Assembly: GCA_038253325.1 (NCBI GenBank)
Contig: JBBSHE010000018.1
Location: forward strand, 1 to 59,045
Origin: JBBSHE01 sp038253325
GTDB lineage: Bacteria > Actinomycetota > Actinomycetes > Propionibacteriales > Nocardioidaceae
Direction: 5' to 3'
DNA: 59,045 bases
Shown: one piece after another, positions 33,417 to 42,108 of the stretch
How the letters are laid out: each line of letters begins with the position of its first letter
Numbering within the stretch: position 1 is the stretch's first letter
Notes under the pieces: model-generated
The model's database searches: none
What the model saw: only the letters and a program-made list of their open reading frames with translations
What the model was told of the DNA's origin: nothing
Translations under genes and position numbers: made by a program

Positions 33417-34403
33417 TCACGCTGTGCGTCGGAACTCGGCGCGCCAGCGTGCCCGTGCCCGTTCGTCGTCGTCGTGCAGCTCCTCCACCCGGACGGCATG
33501 CACGCCGCCGGTCTCGAACCCGTCGATCTCCGAGCGAGTCAGCGGCCACGGTGGGCCATCGGCCAAGCGGGCAGCGTCCTTTCCGGCGGCTGCGATGACG
33601 ATCAGGGTGCCGCCCGGTCCGACCAGTCGAGCCACGTTCGCGGTCGCCTTGCTCCGAACCGAGGCCGGAAGGGCTTGGACCGTGTGGACCTCGACCACGA
33701 GATCGAACCCGTGCACCCAGTCGCCGGGAGGATCCAGCAGGTTCGCGGTGACGTACTCGACGGTCGACGCCGGGAAACGGTCGCGAACGAGCTCGATCGC
33801 GGTGTCGGAGATGTCGAAGGCGACGGTCGCGTACCCAAATTCGGCGACGTACTCTGCATCCGCGCCGAGACCGCACCCGATCACGAGGGCGCGTTGGCCC
33901 GAGCCGGCGAGCCCGCGCGTCTGCGCCCAGTCGACCAGCATCGGGTGCGGCGTGGTCCGACTCCACGGCATCGACACCTCGCCGTCTCGTGCCGTGGAGT
34001 ACAGCCGTTCGAACCAACCCGTCGGGTCTCCGAGCGCCAGCGACTCACCGGCGAGTCGATCCGCTCGAGCCTCCCAGCCGTCCGATGTGTCCTGAGCGGC
34101 GACAGGCGCGACGGCGCGAAGCCACACCGACCACGGCTCGACGCTCGTGGTCGTCAACATGTCGCACCCCCAGGGGTCGTCGGCCAGGCGCGCAACGATC
34201 TCCTGCTCGTCCTCGACGTCGACGACGAGCAGTGCATCGTCGCCGTCGCCTTCACCAACCGGACCACCGAGAACGACGAGACCCTCCCGAACAAGGGCAT
34301 CCATGAAGGCGGCGTGCTCATCCCAGCCGGGCTGCTCACGCCGCGGTCGTGAGAGATCCCACGCGGCTCCACGGGCTCGCCTGACCAGGTAGTAGTCGGC
34401 CAC
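33417..34403 (-). CDS. YCII domain fused to SAM-dependent methyltransferase
   Basis: A 328-residue two-domain protein starting at ATG 34403. Residues 1-95 are a YCII-type domain: YYLVRRARGAAWDLSRPRRE, FMDALVREGLVVLGGPVG, and the conserved ADDPW (about 74-78) with the dimer strand after it. Residues 110-328 are a class I methyltransferase: DGWEARADRLAGE, GWFERLYSTARDGEVSMPW, motif I ALVIGCGLGADAEYVAEFG (172-190), FDISDTAIELVRDRFP, and NLLDPPGDWVHGFDLVVE. Each domain occurs alone in many bacteria; the fusion suggests the YCII part binds or processes the methyltransferase substrate. The substrate is unknown. It is convergent with the DeoR remnant. Confidence 0.87.
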   Translation of the reverse strand: MADYYLVRRARGAAWDLSRPRREQPGWDEHAAFMDALVREGLVVLGGPVGEGDGDDALLVVDVEDEQEIVARLADDPWGCDMLTTTSVEPWSVWLRAVAPVAAQDTSDGWEARADRLAGESLALGDPTGWFERLYSTARDGEVSMPWSRTTPHPMLVDWAQTRGLAGSGQRALVIGCGLGADAEYVAEFGYATVAFDISDTAIELVRDRFPASTVEYVTANLLDPPGDWVHGFDLVVEVHTVQALPASVRSKATANVARLVGPGGTLIVIAAAGKDAARLADGPPWPLTRSEIDGFETGGVHAVRVEELHDDDERARARWRAEFRRTA

Positions 34404-34495
34404 ATCGAGACCCTAGCGGCCGCTTCTCCCAAAACCCGTGCCACAGTCAGTGAGGGAGTCGCTGTAGCGCCACTCGATCGGCCGCGCTGTCTCGC

Positions 34496-34801
34496 TCAGC
34501 CGGTCGGCTCCGTCTGGTCGGGCTCGGCGCCGGGCGCCATCTCCGTCGCCGGCTCCGATACCTGGTCGCCGTCCTGCTCCTTGGAGCGGTCGTCGCGATC
34601 CGCGCCGCCTTGCTCGTCGTTGGACCTGTCCGCGAACGGGTCATTCTCGGGGCGCAGCTCTTCCGGAAGCTGGTCGTCGGTTATGAACCCGGCGTCATCG
34701 GAGCCTGCGTCATCGGAGCCTGAGCCATCTGAGCCTGAGCCATCTGAGCCTGAGCCATCCGAGCCGGGGTCGTTACGGTCGTGGTTTCCTGAGGTGGTCA
34801 T
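34496..34801 (-). CDS. Acidic, repeat-containing disordered protein, 101 aa
   Basis: Starts at ATG 34801 (MTTSGNHDRNDPGSDG). Residues 10-35 are made of GSD-type repeats, and the rest is acidic and polar (ELRPENDPFADRSNDEQGGA). No fold, signal peptide or membrane segment is visible. The DNA behind the repeat is a 15-bp tandem array (GAGCCTGAGCCATCT on the plus strand) at about 34697-34765, so its length probably varies between strains. A short conserved segment (FITDDQLPEELRPENDPF) suggests a real gene and not only repeat. Function unknown. Confidence 0.6.
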   Translation of the reverse strand: MTTSGNHDRNDPGSDGSGSDGSGSDGSGSDDAGSDDAGFITDDQLPEELRPENDPFADRSNDEQGGADRDDRSKEQDGDQVSEPATEMAPGAEPDQTEPTG

Positions 34802-34939
34802 GTTCGGTACGTACCCGTTCCGGTCGAGACCCATGCCTGCGAACAGTTGGCGGCGCGGGTGGGAAGCCGTGACGCCTAGGATTCGCGGTCCGCGACTGCT
34901 TCGTTGGCAGGATTGCCGCACACGGCTTAGATTTCAGGC

Positions 34940-35896
34940 GTGCCCGACAAACCCGTCGGGCCCGTCGACGCGACGGTTGTGCCGCGCTATGCGGGTCCGG
35001 GTACGTTCGCGCGGTTGCCACGTCTCGACGAGGTAGGACGCGCCGACGTTGCGGTGCTCGGAGTGCCGTTCGACTCCGGCGTGAGCTACCGCCCGGGCGC
35101 CCGCTTCGGGCCGGCGCACATCCGCCAGTCGTCTCGGCTGCTGAGGCCCTATAACCCCGCCCAGCGCGTCTCGCCGTTCGCCGACCAGCAGGTGGCCGAT
35201 GCCGGTGACGTCGCCGCCAACCCGTTCGATATCGCCGCGGCGATCGCGGCGATCGAGGCAGGGGCGACCACCGCAATGGAGTCCGCCTCCCGGTTGCTCA
35301 CGTTGGGCGGGGACCACACGATCGCACTGCCCCTACTGCGGGCGGTGGTGCGTCGGTACGGCCCGGTGGCCGTGCTGCACTTCGACGCGCACCTCGACAC
35401 CTGGGACACGTACTTCGGCGAGCCCTATACCCACGGCACCCCGTTCCGGCGAGCCTCCGAGGAGGGACTCATCGACGCGAACCGGTCGTTGCACGTCGGG
35501 ATCCGCGGACCGTTGTACGCCGACACCGACCTGGCCGAGTCCACCCGCCTCGGCTACGCGACCGTCGCCTGCACCGACTACGACCGGCTGGGGCTCGACG
35601 GTGTCATCGCGGCCACCCGGCAACGACTGGCTGACGGCCCCGTTTACGTGTCGGTCGACATCGACACGATCGATCCCGGCATGGCACCGGGAACGGGTAC
35701 GCCCGAGGCCGGAGGGCTGACGTCGCGTGAGCTGCTCGCGACGCTCCGAGCGCTTGCCGGTCTGGACATTGTCGGCGCGGACATTGTCGAGGTCGCCCCG
35801 GCGTACGACCACGCGGAGATCACCGGGATCGCCGCCTCTCACGTCGGCTATGAGCTGCTCTCGCTGATGGCCCGGGTGCGTGACAACGAGACCTGA
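34940..35896 (+). CDS. Ureohydrolase (agmatinase/guanidinobutyrase family)
   Basis: A 318-residue arginase-fold enzyme starting at GTG 34940. Manganese ligands are in GGDHTIALPLL, HFDAHLDTWDTYF and SVDIDTIDPGMAPG, with the family signature GTGTPEAGGLTSREL; all are intact. It hydrolyses a guanidino compound to urea and an amine. Agmatinase is the default name, but the operon with an NCS1 permease and an amidase points to an imported guanidino compound such as 4-guanidinobutyrate or 3-guanidinopropionate. The loop HGTPFRRASEEGLI is typical of that branch. First gene of a three-gene operon; the gap to the permease is 43 bases. Confidence 0.88.
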   Translation: MPDKPVGPVDATVVPRYAGPGTFARLPRLDEVGRADVAVLGVPFDSGVSYRPGARFGPAHIRQSSRLLRPYNPAQRVSPFADQQVADAGDVAANPFDIAAAIAAIEAGATTAMESASRLLTLGGDHTIALPLLRAVVRRYGPVAVLHFDAHLDTWDTYFGEPYTHGTPFRRASEEGLIDANRSLHVGIRGPLYADTDLAESTRLGYATVACTDYDRLGLDGVIAATRQRLADGPVYVSVDIDTIDPGMAPGTGTPEAGGLTSRELLATLRALAGLDIVGADIVEVAPAYDHAEITGIAASHVGYELLSLMARVRDNET

Positions 35897-35939
35897 CTCG
35901 GCCACCCTGGAACAAACCACTCCAGATAGGAGAACGGTC

Positions 35940-37418
35940 ATGACGACTCGGACCACCCCCGAGGAGAGCCCGAGATCTCGCGGCATCGAGATCCGCTCCA
36001 TCGACTACGTCCCGCTGAGTGAACGTCACGGGAAGCTCTGGCACCTCGGGCCGCTGTGGTTCATGAGCAACGCTCAGATCGCCACCCTCGCCGTCGGGGT
36101 GCTCGGCGTGACGACCGGTGGCAACCTGATCTGGTCCCTGATCGCGATCGTCCTCGGTGTGTTGACCGGTACGTTCTTCATGGCCGCACACTCGGCCCAA
36201 GGTCCTCAGCTCGGGTTGCCGCAGATGATCCAGTCCCGGCCTCAGTTCGGGTACGTCGGGGCGATCTTGGTGTGGCTGTTCGCGTACGTCCAGTACGCGG
36301 GCTTCAACATCTTCAATACGCTGCTCGCCGCGGACGCCGTACACACGTCGTCGGCCGGAAGCACCAAGCTGTGGATCGTGGTCGCCACCGTGCTGGCGGT
36401 GGTCGCCGCCGTCGTGGGCTACGACTTCATCCACCGGATGGAACAGGGATTGACGTACGGCTTCCTCGTGCTGTTCGGAATCCTCACCATCGTCACCCTC
36501 ACGTTGCACTACCCAGCGGGCTCGTTCGACCTCGGGAACTTCGACCTGACGCCGTTCATGCTGCAGTACTCCGTGGTGGCCGGTTACCAGATCAGCTGGG
36601 CGATCTACGTTTCCGACTACTCGCGCTACCTGCCCCCGGACGTGACGGTGAAGAAGACGTTCTGGTGGACGTTCGGAGGATCGGGGCTCGGCGCGATCTG
36701 GATCATGGCAATCGGCTCAGCACTCGCCGCGTGGGCCGGCAGCAGCTTCGCCACCATCGGCTCGCTCAAGTCGTCGGGTGACCACGTATTCAGCGGCTTC
36801 GGGGACATCATCTTGATCTTCTCGGCCCTCGGCTTGATCTCCGTGACGGCGCTGAACCTGTACGGGGGATCGCTGACCCTGATCAGTGCCTCGGACTCGT
36901 TCAAACGGATCCGGCCCACGTTGAGCGTGCGCCTGGTGACGATCAGCTTCACGGCGCTCATCTCCCTGGTCCTTGCTCTGGTGAGCACCTCGTCGTTCCT
37001 CGACAACTTCGAGAACTTCCTGCTGCTCGTCCTCTATCTCTTCATTCCCTGGACCGCGGTCAACCTGGTCGACTACTTCGTGGTTCGGCGCGGGCACTAC
37101 GCGATCGGCGAGATCTTCAACCCGCAAGGCATCTACGGCCGGTGGGGCTGGCGGGGGATCGTCGCCTACCTTGCCGGGTTCGCCGCGATGGTGCCGTTCT
37201 TCAGCACGGGCCTCTACTCCGGCCCGGTCGCCGACGCGGCCAAGGGCGCCGACTTCTCACTGTTCATCGGTCTGCCGGTGTCCGCGATCCTCTACTTCAT
37301 CCTCACTCGCAGCATCGACGTCGACGCCGAAGCGGAGCTGGCTCGCCGCGAGGCGCCGGCGCTGGAGGAGGAGGCGACGCGGCACGCTCGCCCCGAGGTC
37401 GGTCCGTCCGCCACCTGA
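35940..37418 (+). CDS. NCS1-family permease (cytosine/purine/allantoin type)
   Basis: A 492-residue, twelve-helix transporter starting at ATG 35940, after an AGGAG. N-terminal signature GIEIRSIDYVPLSERHGKLW, then FMSNAQIATLAVGVLGVTTG, YVGAILVWLFAYVQYAGFNI, and DYFVVRRGHYAIGEIFNPQG near the end are all typical of NCS1 (CodB/HyuP-like) importers of nucleobases, allantoin or hydantoins. A charged tail follows the last helix. It lies between the ureohydrolase and amidase, so it probably imports the operon's nitrogen-rich substrate. Substrate class is inference. Confidence 0.9.
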   Translation: MTTRTTPEESPRSRGIEIRSIDYVPLSERHGKLWHLGPLWFMSNAQIATLAVGVLGVTTGGNLIWSLIAIVLGVLTGTFFMAAHSAQGPQLGLPQMIQSRPQFGYVGAILVWLFAYVQYAGFNIFNTLLAADAVHTSSAGSTKLWIVVATVLAVVAAVVGYDFIHRMEQGLTYGFLVLFGILTIVTLTLHYPAGSFDLGNFDLTPFMLQYSVVAGYQISWAIYVSDYSRYLPPDVTVKKTFWWTFGGSGLGAIWIMAIGSALAAWAGSSFATIGSLKSSGDHVFSGFGDIILIFSALGLISVTALNLYGGSLTLISASDSFKRIRPTLSVRLVTISFTALISLVLALVSTSSFLDNFENFLLLVLYLFIPWTAVNLVDYFVVRRGHYAIGEIFNPQGIYGRWGWRGIVAYLAGFAAMVPFFSTGLYSGPVADAAKGADFSLFIGLPVSAILYFILTRSIDVDAEAELARREAPALEEEATRHARPEVGPSAT

Positions 37419-37428
37419 GGGTGCCACC

Positions 37429-38883
37429 GTGAGGACGCGCGACGCGTGGGGCGCCGCGGCAGCGGTTCGCGAAGGATCCGTCACATCGGAGCAGCTGATC
37501 GAAGACTCGCTGCGCCGCATCGACGCCTTCGACGGTGTCGTCAACGCCTTCACCGTCGTACTGCGAGACCAGGCGCTGGCGGCCGCGCGGGCGGCAGACC
37601 ACCTGCGGGAGACGATCGTTCGTCGCGATGGTCCCCAGGGTGCGGAGAGGCTGCCGCCGTTGTTCGGCGTGCCGGTTTCCGTAAAGGACCACATCTGGCT
37701 CGCCGGAGCGCCCGCGACCAACGGGTCGGTGGCTCTTCGCGACTTCGTACCCGAGGACGATGCGGTTCCAGTGGCCCGGTTGAAGAGCGCCGGAGCGGTG
37801 GTGGTCGGCAAGACGAACAACCCCGAGTTCTGCTACCGCGGCTACACCGACAACGACGTATGGGGGCTGACCCGGAACCCCTGGTCGCTGGGCCGCACGC
37901 CGGGAGGGTCCAGCGGCGGCGCCGGCGCTTCCGTTGCCTACGACGCGACGCCGATCGCCCTCGGCACCGACGGCGGTGGCTCGATTCGCATCCCCGCCGC
38001 CTTCTGCGGCGTGGTCGGTCACAAGCCGACGTTCGGACTCGTCCCGAAACTGCCCGGCTTCCGAGGCTGGCCGACGTTGTCGGTCGACGGACCGCTCACC
38101 CGGACCGTCCGCGACGCTGCGCTGGCCCTGTCGGTCATGGTGGGCCCGGCCGCCGACGACGACCTGACCTGGCCGGTCGACATCGGTGACCTGCTCGGCG
38201 CGGTCACGGAACAGATCGACTGGTCCCGGCTCCGGGTCGCCGTGTCGGAGGACCTCGGCTGGGCGCCGGTCGAGTCGTCCGTACGGGCGGCCTTCCGGGT
38301 GGCCGTCGAGCGGCTCGCCGCCGATGGCGCCCGGCTCGCCGAGGCGAGTCCCGATGCGCCGTACCCGACACCGCTTTGGAACGACATCGCCCTGCCGGAG
38401 GGTTTCGCCTCAGAGGGCCCGTTGCTTGAGGAGTGGGGAGACCGCCTCGCGCCCGGCACCCGCGAGATCATCGAGTCGGGGCGCGCGGCGAGTGCCAAGG
38501 ACTATCTCGACGCCCAACATCGGCGGGTGGCGCACAACGAGCGCTGGAGCGAGTTCTTCCTCGAGTACGACGTGCTGCTCACGCCGTCGATGCCGCTGCC
38601 GGCATTCGGGGTCGATGTCACTTCGCCGGAGTCCATCGACGGCACTCCCGTCGACCCATTCTTCGACGACTGGTGCATGTTGGCCTTGCCGGCCAACCTC
38701 ACGGGGCAGCCTGCCTGCTCGGTACCGGCAGGCTTCGACGCAGACGGCCTCCCGCTCGGCATGCAGATCATGGGACCGCGGTGGTCCGATTCCACCGTGC
38801 TCGCCGTCGCGGCGGCCCATGAACGGGTCACCCCCTGGGGTCACCACGTGCCGCCGACTCCGTCGGGGCCTGGTCTTACCTGA
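37429..38883 (+). CDS. Amidase (amidase-signature family)
   Basis: A 484-residue amidase starting at GTG 37429, ten bases after the permease stop. The Ser-cisSer-Lys triad is present: K in PVSVKDHIW, and the two Ser in PGGSSGGAGASVAYDATP and GTDGGGSIRIPAAFCG. N-terminal VRTRDAWGAAAAVREGSVTS is the common start of the family. The length is normal. It hydrolyses an amide, giving a carboxylate and ammonia; with the neighbouring ureohydrolase and NCS1 permease it may finish the breakdown of an imported guanidino or ureido compound. Specificity cannot be read from the sequence. Confidence 0.9.
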   Translation: MRTRDAWGAAAAVREGSVTSEQLIEDSLRRIDAFDGVVNAFTVVLRDQALAAARAADHLRETIVRRDGPQGAERLPPLFGVPVSVKDHIWLAGAPATNGSVALRDFVPEDDAVPVARLKSAGAVVVGKTNNPEFCYRGYTDNDVWGLTRNPWSLGRTPGGSSGGAGASVAYDATPIALGTDGGGSIRIPAAFCGVVGHKPTFGLVPKLPGFRGWPTLSVDGPLTRTVRDAALALSVMVGPAADDDLTWPVDIGDLLGAVTEQIDWSRLRVAVSEDLGWAPVESSVRAAFRVAVERLAADGARLAEASPDAPYPTPLWNDIALPEGFASEGPLLEEWGDRLAPGTREIIESGRAASAKDYLDAQHRRVAHNERWSEFFLEYDVLLTPSMPLPAFGVDVTSPESIDGTPVDPFFDDWCMLALPANLTGQPACSVPAGFDADGLPLGMQIMGPRWSDSTVLAVAAAHERVTPWGHHVPPTPSGPGLT

Positions 38884-38956
38884 CGGCAGTTGTCGCCTGC
38901 GGACCCTCGAGACACCGCGGACCGCAAGTGACGGGCAAGCCCAGGCCGGGTACGGC

Positions 38957-38976
38957 TGATCGCTGACGTGCGATCA
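38957..38976 (-). terminator. Hairpin overlapping the lctP stop codon
   Basis: TGATCGC (38957-38963) and GCGATCA (38970-38976) form 7-base arms with a 6-base loop, and the distal arm contains the lctP stop. It lies between convergent operons. No U-tract follows, so a terminator role is weak and tentative. Confidence 0.3.
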
Positions 38977-40689
38977 AGGCACCATCCAGCTCAGTACGGG
39001 AGTTGCCTGGAGTCCGACGATGACGCACATGAGGGCGAGCAGGACCAGACTCCAGCCCAGCACCTTGCGGAAGATCTCGCCCTCTCTTCCGGCCATCCCG
39101 ACAGCCGCGGCCGCAATCGCCAGGTTCTGCGGAGAGATCATCTTGCCCATCACGCCTCCGGAGGAGTTTGCCGCCGCGAGCAGCACGGGGTCGAGGCCCG
39201 CCTTGCCGGCGGTCTGCACCTGCAAGGCGCCGAACAGCGCGTTGGAGGACGTGTCCGACCCGGTGACCGACACGCCGAGCCAGCCGAGGACGGGGGAGAG
39301 GACCACGAAGGCACTGCCGGCTCCCGCCAGGAAGAAGCCCAGCGTGGTCGTCTGACCGGACTGGTTCATGACGTAAGCAAGCGACAGGACGGCCATCACG
39401 GTGACGATCGCGGTGCGCAGCTGGACGTACGTCTGGACGTACGCCTTCAGTGCTCTACCGGGTGCGACTTGCAGCACCAGCACGGTCAGGATTCCCGACA
39501 GGATCAGCAGTGTGCCGGCAGCCTCCAGCCAGTTGAACTTGAACGTCAGCGACGACAAGGGGTCACCGCTCGTGCTGGTCACGTGGAGTCCCGGCCATTG
39601 GAACTCGTAGTACCACGGAGCCTTCTCCAGAGCAGCTTTGACGCTGTTCAGGTTTGCGATCGAGAAGATCGCGATGATGATGACGTAAGGAGCGTAGGCC
39701 CGCGCGATGTCAGCACGGGAGTCGGCGCTCGGACCCCCGGCGGCCCGCGTCGCGGTGGCGGTGGCGCGGCCGGGAGCGGTGTCGGGAGCAGCGCCTCGGT
39801 GGCCGCTGGCGGTCGTCGCGTCGGCGTCGGCCGACGCGTGCAGATCGGGGGACTCGACAGGGTGCCAGACGCGGACCAGCACCACCAACGCGGCCAGTGA
39901 CAGCAGCGAGGCGAAGATGTCGGTCAGCAGCACCGAGATGTAGTTGGAGACAAGGAACTGGACGACGCCGAACGTTCCGCCGGCCACGACCGCAGGGAGC
40001 CAAGCCTGGCGCAGACCGCGCCGACCGTCGACGACGGCGACGAGCACGAGCGGCACGAACAGCGCGAGGATCGGGGTCTGTCGTCCCACCATCGAGCCGA
40101 GCGTGTCGACGGTCAGCCGGGGATCGTCGCTCACCCCTGACGTGATGCCGGCAAGTGTCACGATCGGTATCGCCAGGGCACCGAATGCGACCGGCGCGGT
40201 GTTGGCGATCAGGGCGACCGTTGCGGCCTTCAGGGGTTGGAAGCCCAAGGCGATCAGCATGACCGCACTGATGGCGACCGGGGTGCCGAAGCCGGCGAGT
40301 GCTTCGAGCAGGGCGCCGAAGCAGAACGCGATGATGATCGCCTGGACGCGCATGTCCGGGCTGACTCCCTCAAACGACCGGCGCAGCACGTCGAAGTGCC
40401 CGGTCGCGACGGTCAGGTTGTAGATCCAGATCGCGTTGATCACGATCCAGAGGATCGGGAAGAAGCCGAAGGTCGCACCCTCGGACGCCGAAAGCAGGGT
40501 CTGTCCGACCGGCATCGAATAGATCGCGATTGCCACCACGATTGCCACCGCGAGGGCGCTCACGCCCGCGACCCAGGCGCGGACCTTCAGCACGCCGAGG
40601 AGCACGAACAAGGTCAGGATCGGAAGCGCCGCGAAGATCGAGCTGAGCGCGTACGAGTCGCCGACCGGTTTGAGTATCTGCTGGTACAT
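38974..40689 (-). CDS. lctP: L-lactate/glycolate permease, LctP family
   Basis: A 571-residue permease with about 13-14 membrane segments starting at ATG 40689. Family motifs are FGFFPILWIVINAIWIYNLT, AFCFGALLEALAGFGTPVAI, PVAFGALAIPIVTLAGITSG, SPVLGWLGVSVTGSDTSSNA, and LAAANSSGGVMGKMISPQNL. A Ala/Thr-rich cytoplasmic loop (about 285-330) is longer than usual. Family members import lactate and glycolate with protons. It is the last gene of the glycolate operon, six bases after glcF, so glycolate is the more likely physiological substrate. Confidence 0.9.
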   Translation of the reverse strand: MYQQILKPVGDSYALSSIFAALPILTLFVLLGVLKVRAWVAGVSALAVAIVVAIAIYSMPVGQTLLSASEGATFGFFPILWIVINAIWIYNLTVATGHFDVLRRSFEGVSPDMRVQAIIIAFCFGALLEALAGFGTPVAISAVMLIALGFQPLKAATVALIANTAPVAFGALAIPIVTLAGITSGVSDDPRLTVDTLGSMVGRQTPILALFVPLVLVAVVDGRRGLRQAWLPAVVAGGTFGVVQFLVSNYISVLLTDIFASLLSLAALVVLVRVWHPVESPDLHASADADATTASGHRGAAPDTAPGRATATATRAAGGPSADSRADIARAYAPYVIIIAIFSIANLNSVKAALEKAPWYYEFQWPGLHVTSTSGDPLSSLTFKFNWLEAAGTLLILSGILTVLVLQVAPGRALKAYVQTYVQLRTAIVTVMAVLSLAYVMNQSGQTTTLGFFLAGAGSAFVVLSPVLGWLGVSVTGSDTSSNALFGALQVQTAGKAGLDPVLLAAANSSGGVMGKMISPQNLAIAAAAVGMAGREGEIFRKVLGWSLVLLALMCVIVGLQATPVLSWMVP

Positions 40690-40695
40690 CCTTTT

Positions 40696-42108
40696 TCACC
40701 TCTTAGCCGGAGGAGTGGGGCGATGGTTTGTTTTCCCGAGCGTGTGCGGGTCGAGCCCCCGGATCGAGGCATCGATGACCTCGACCGTGTGTGCCAGTGC
40801 GACGGACTCCCCGAGACGCCGGGCGGCGGCAGCCACCTGCATCAGGCAGCCGGGGTTCGCGGTGACGAGCAGGTCGGCGCCGGTGGCGAGGACGTTGCGT
40901 GCCTTACGCTCCCCGAGCTCACGAGCCGGCTCGGGGTTGAGCAGGTTGTAGACGCCGGCCGAGCCGCAGCAAATCTCCGGATCGGCGATCTCGCGAAGCT
41001 CCAGCCCCGGGATGGCGGTGAGCAGCGATCTCGGCTGCGCTCGGACGCCCTGGGCATGGGCGAGGTGGCAGGCGTCGTGGTAGGCGACGGAGACCGGAAG
41101 CGGGTGCCGAGGCGCGACGGGCCCGAGCGTCTCGAGCAGCTCTGACACGTCGCGTACGGATGCCGCGAAGGTTGCGGCTCGTTCGGCGTACTCCGGTTCG
41201 TCGCGGAGCAGCTCGCCATACTCCTTCATCGACGAGCCGCAGCCCGCGGCGTTGACCACCACGGTCTCGACGCCGGCGGCCTCGAAGGTGTCGATGGTGC
41301 GCTTGGCGAAGGTGACCGCCTCCGCCTCACGCCCGTTGTGAACGCTCAACGCGCCACAGCACCCCTGCTTGGTGGGAATGACCACGTCACAACCCTCGGC
41401 TGCGAGCACGCGCACGGTGGCCGCGTTGACGCCGGGGAAGAACTCACGCTGCACGCAGCCGGTGAGCATCCCGACGACGGCGCGACGGTGGCCGACGGCG
41501 GAGACGCGTTCCGGCAGCTTCTCGGCCTTGCGCACCGGCGGCGCGAGCGCCTCCATCGCGGCCAGTGACGGCGCCACGCGCTGAAGCAGGTCGCTGCGCT
41601 GGACCTTCCGCTGCAGGCCGCTGCGCTGATAGGCCTTGAGCGGACCGCGCAGCAGCCGCAGCCGCCGCGGGTAGGGAAACAGGGCAAAGATCGCCGCCCG
41701 GAGCAGCCGGTCGTGCGCCGAGCGCTGGTGCCGACGTTCGACCTGCGCTCGGGTCGCCTCGATCAGGTTATCGTACTGGACTCCCGACGGGCAGGCGGTG
41801 ACACAGGCCATGCAGCCGAGGCAGGCGTCGAAGTGGCCCACCATCGAGTCCGTCAGCGGCTCACCCTCGAGTCCCTGCTGCATCAGGTAGATCCGGCCGC
41901 GAGGACTGTCCATCTCCTCGCCCCACAGCACATAGGTCGGACAGCTCGGCAGGCAGAATCCACAGTGGACGCAGTCCGCGGCAAGTTCCGCCGACGGCGG
42001 ATGGTGGTCGTCGAAAGCCGGCTCACCGCTGGGCGTTGGTACGTCCCGCGGTCCGCCGGCCCCCAGGGTGCCGTGCGAGGCGCTCACCGGGGAGGTGTCG
42101 CTGGTCAT
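40696..42108 (-). CDS. glcF: Glycolate oxidase iron-sulfur subunit
   Basis: A 470-residue protein with two 4Fe-4S ferredoxin motifs, CVHCGFCLPSCPTY and CLGCMACVTACPSG, then two CCG domains with GCCGALSVHNG and EICCGSAGVYNLLNP. This is the layout of GlcF and LldE-like electron carriers. GlcD, GlcE and GlcF form the membrane-associated glycolate dehydrogenase that passes electrons to quinone. The ATG 42108 directly abuts the glcE TGA. The N-terminal lead of about 30 residues is polar and not conserved. Confidence 0.93.
   Translation of the reverse strand: MTSDTSPVSASHGTLGAGGPRDVPTPSGEPAFDDHHPPSAELAADCVHCGFCLPSCPTYVLWGEEMDSPRGRIYLMQQGLEGEPLTDSMVGHFDACLGCMACVTACPSGVQYDNLIEATRAQVERRHQRSAHDRLLRAAIFALFPYPRRLRLLRGPLKAYQRSGLQRKVQRSDLLQRVAPSLAAMEALAPPVRKAEKLPERVSAVGHRRAVVGMLTGCVQREFFPGVNAATVRVLAAEGCDVVIPTKQGCCGALSVHNGREAEAVTFAKRTIDTFEAAGVETVVVNAAGCGSSMKEYGELLRDEPEYAERAATFAASVRDVSELLETLGPVAPRHPLPVSVAYHDACHLAHAQGVRAQPRSLLTAIPGLELREIADPEICCGSAGVYNLLNPEPARELGERKARNVLATGADLLVTANPGCLMQVAAAARRLGESVALAHTVEVIDASIRGLDPHTLGKTNHRPTPPAKR

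Noticed and set aside
34697..34765. The 15-bp repeat as a CRISPR or iteron array
   Set aside because: There are no spacers, and the unit keeps a reading frame inside a gene; no replication gene is nearby.
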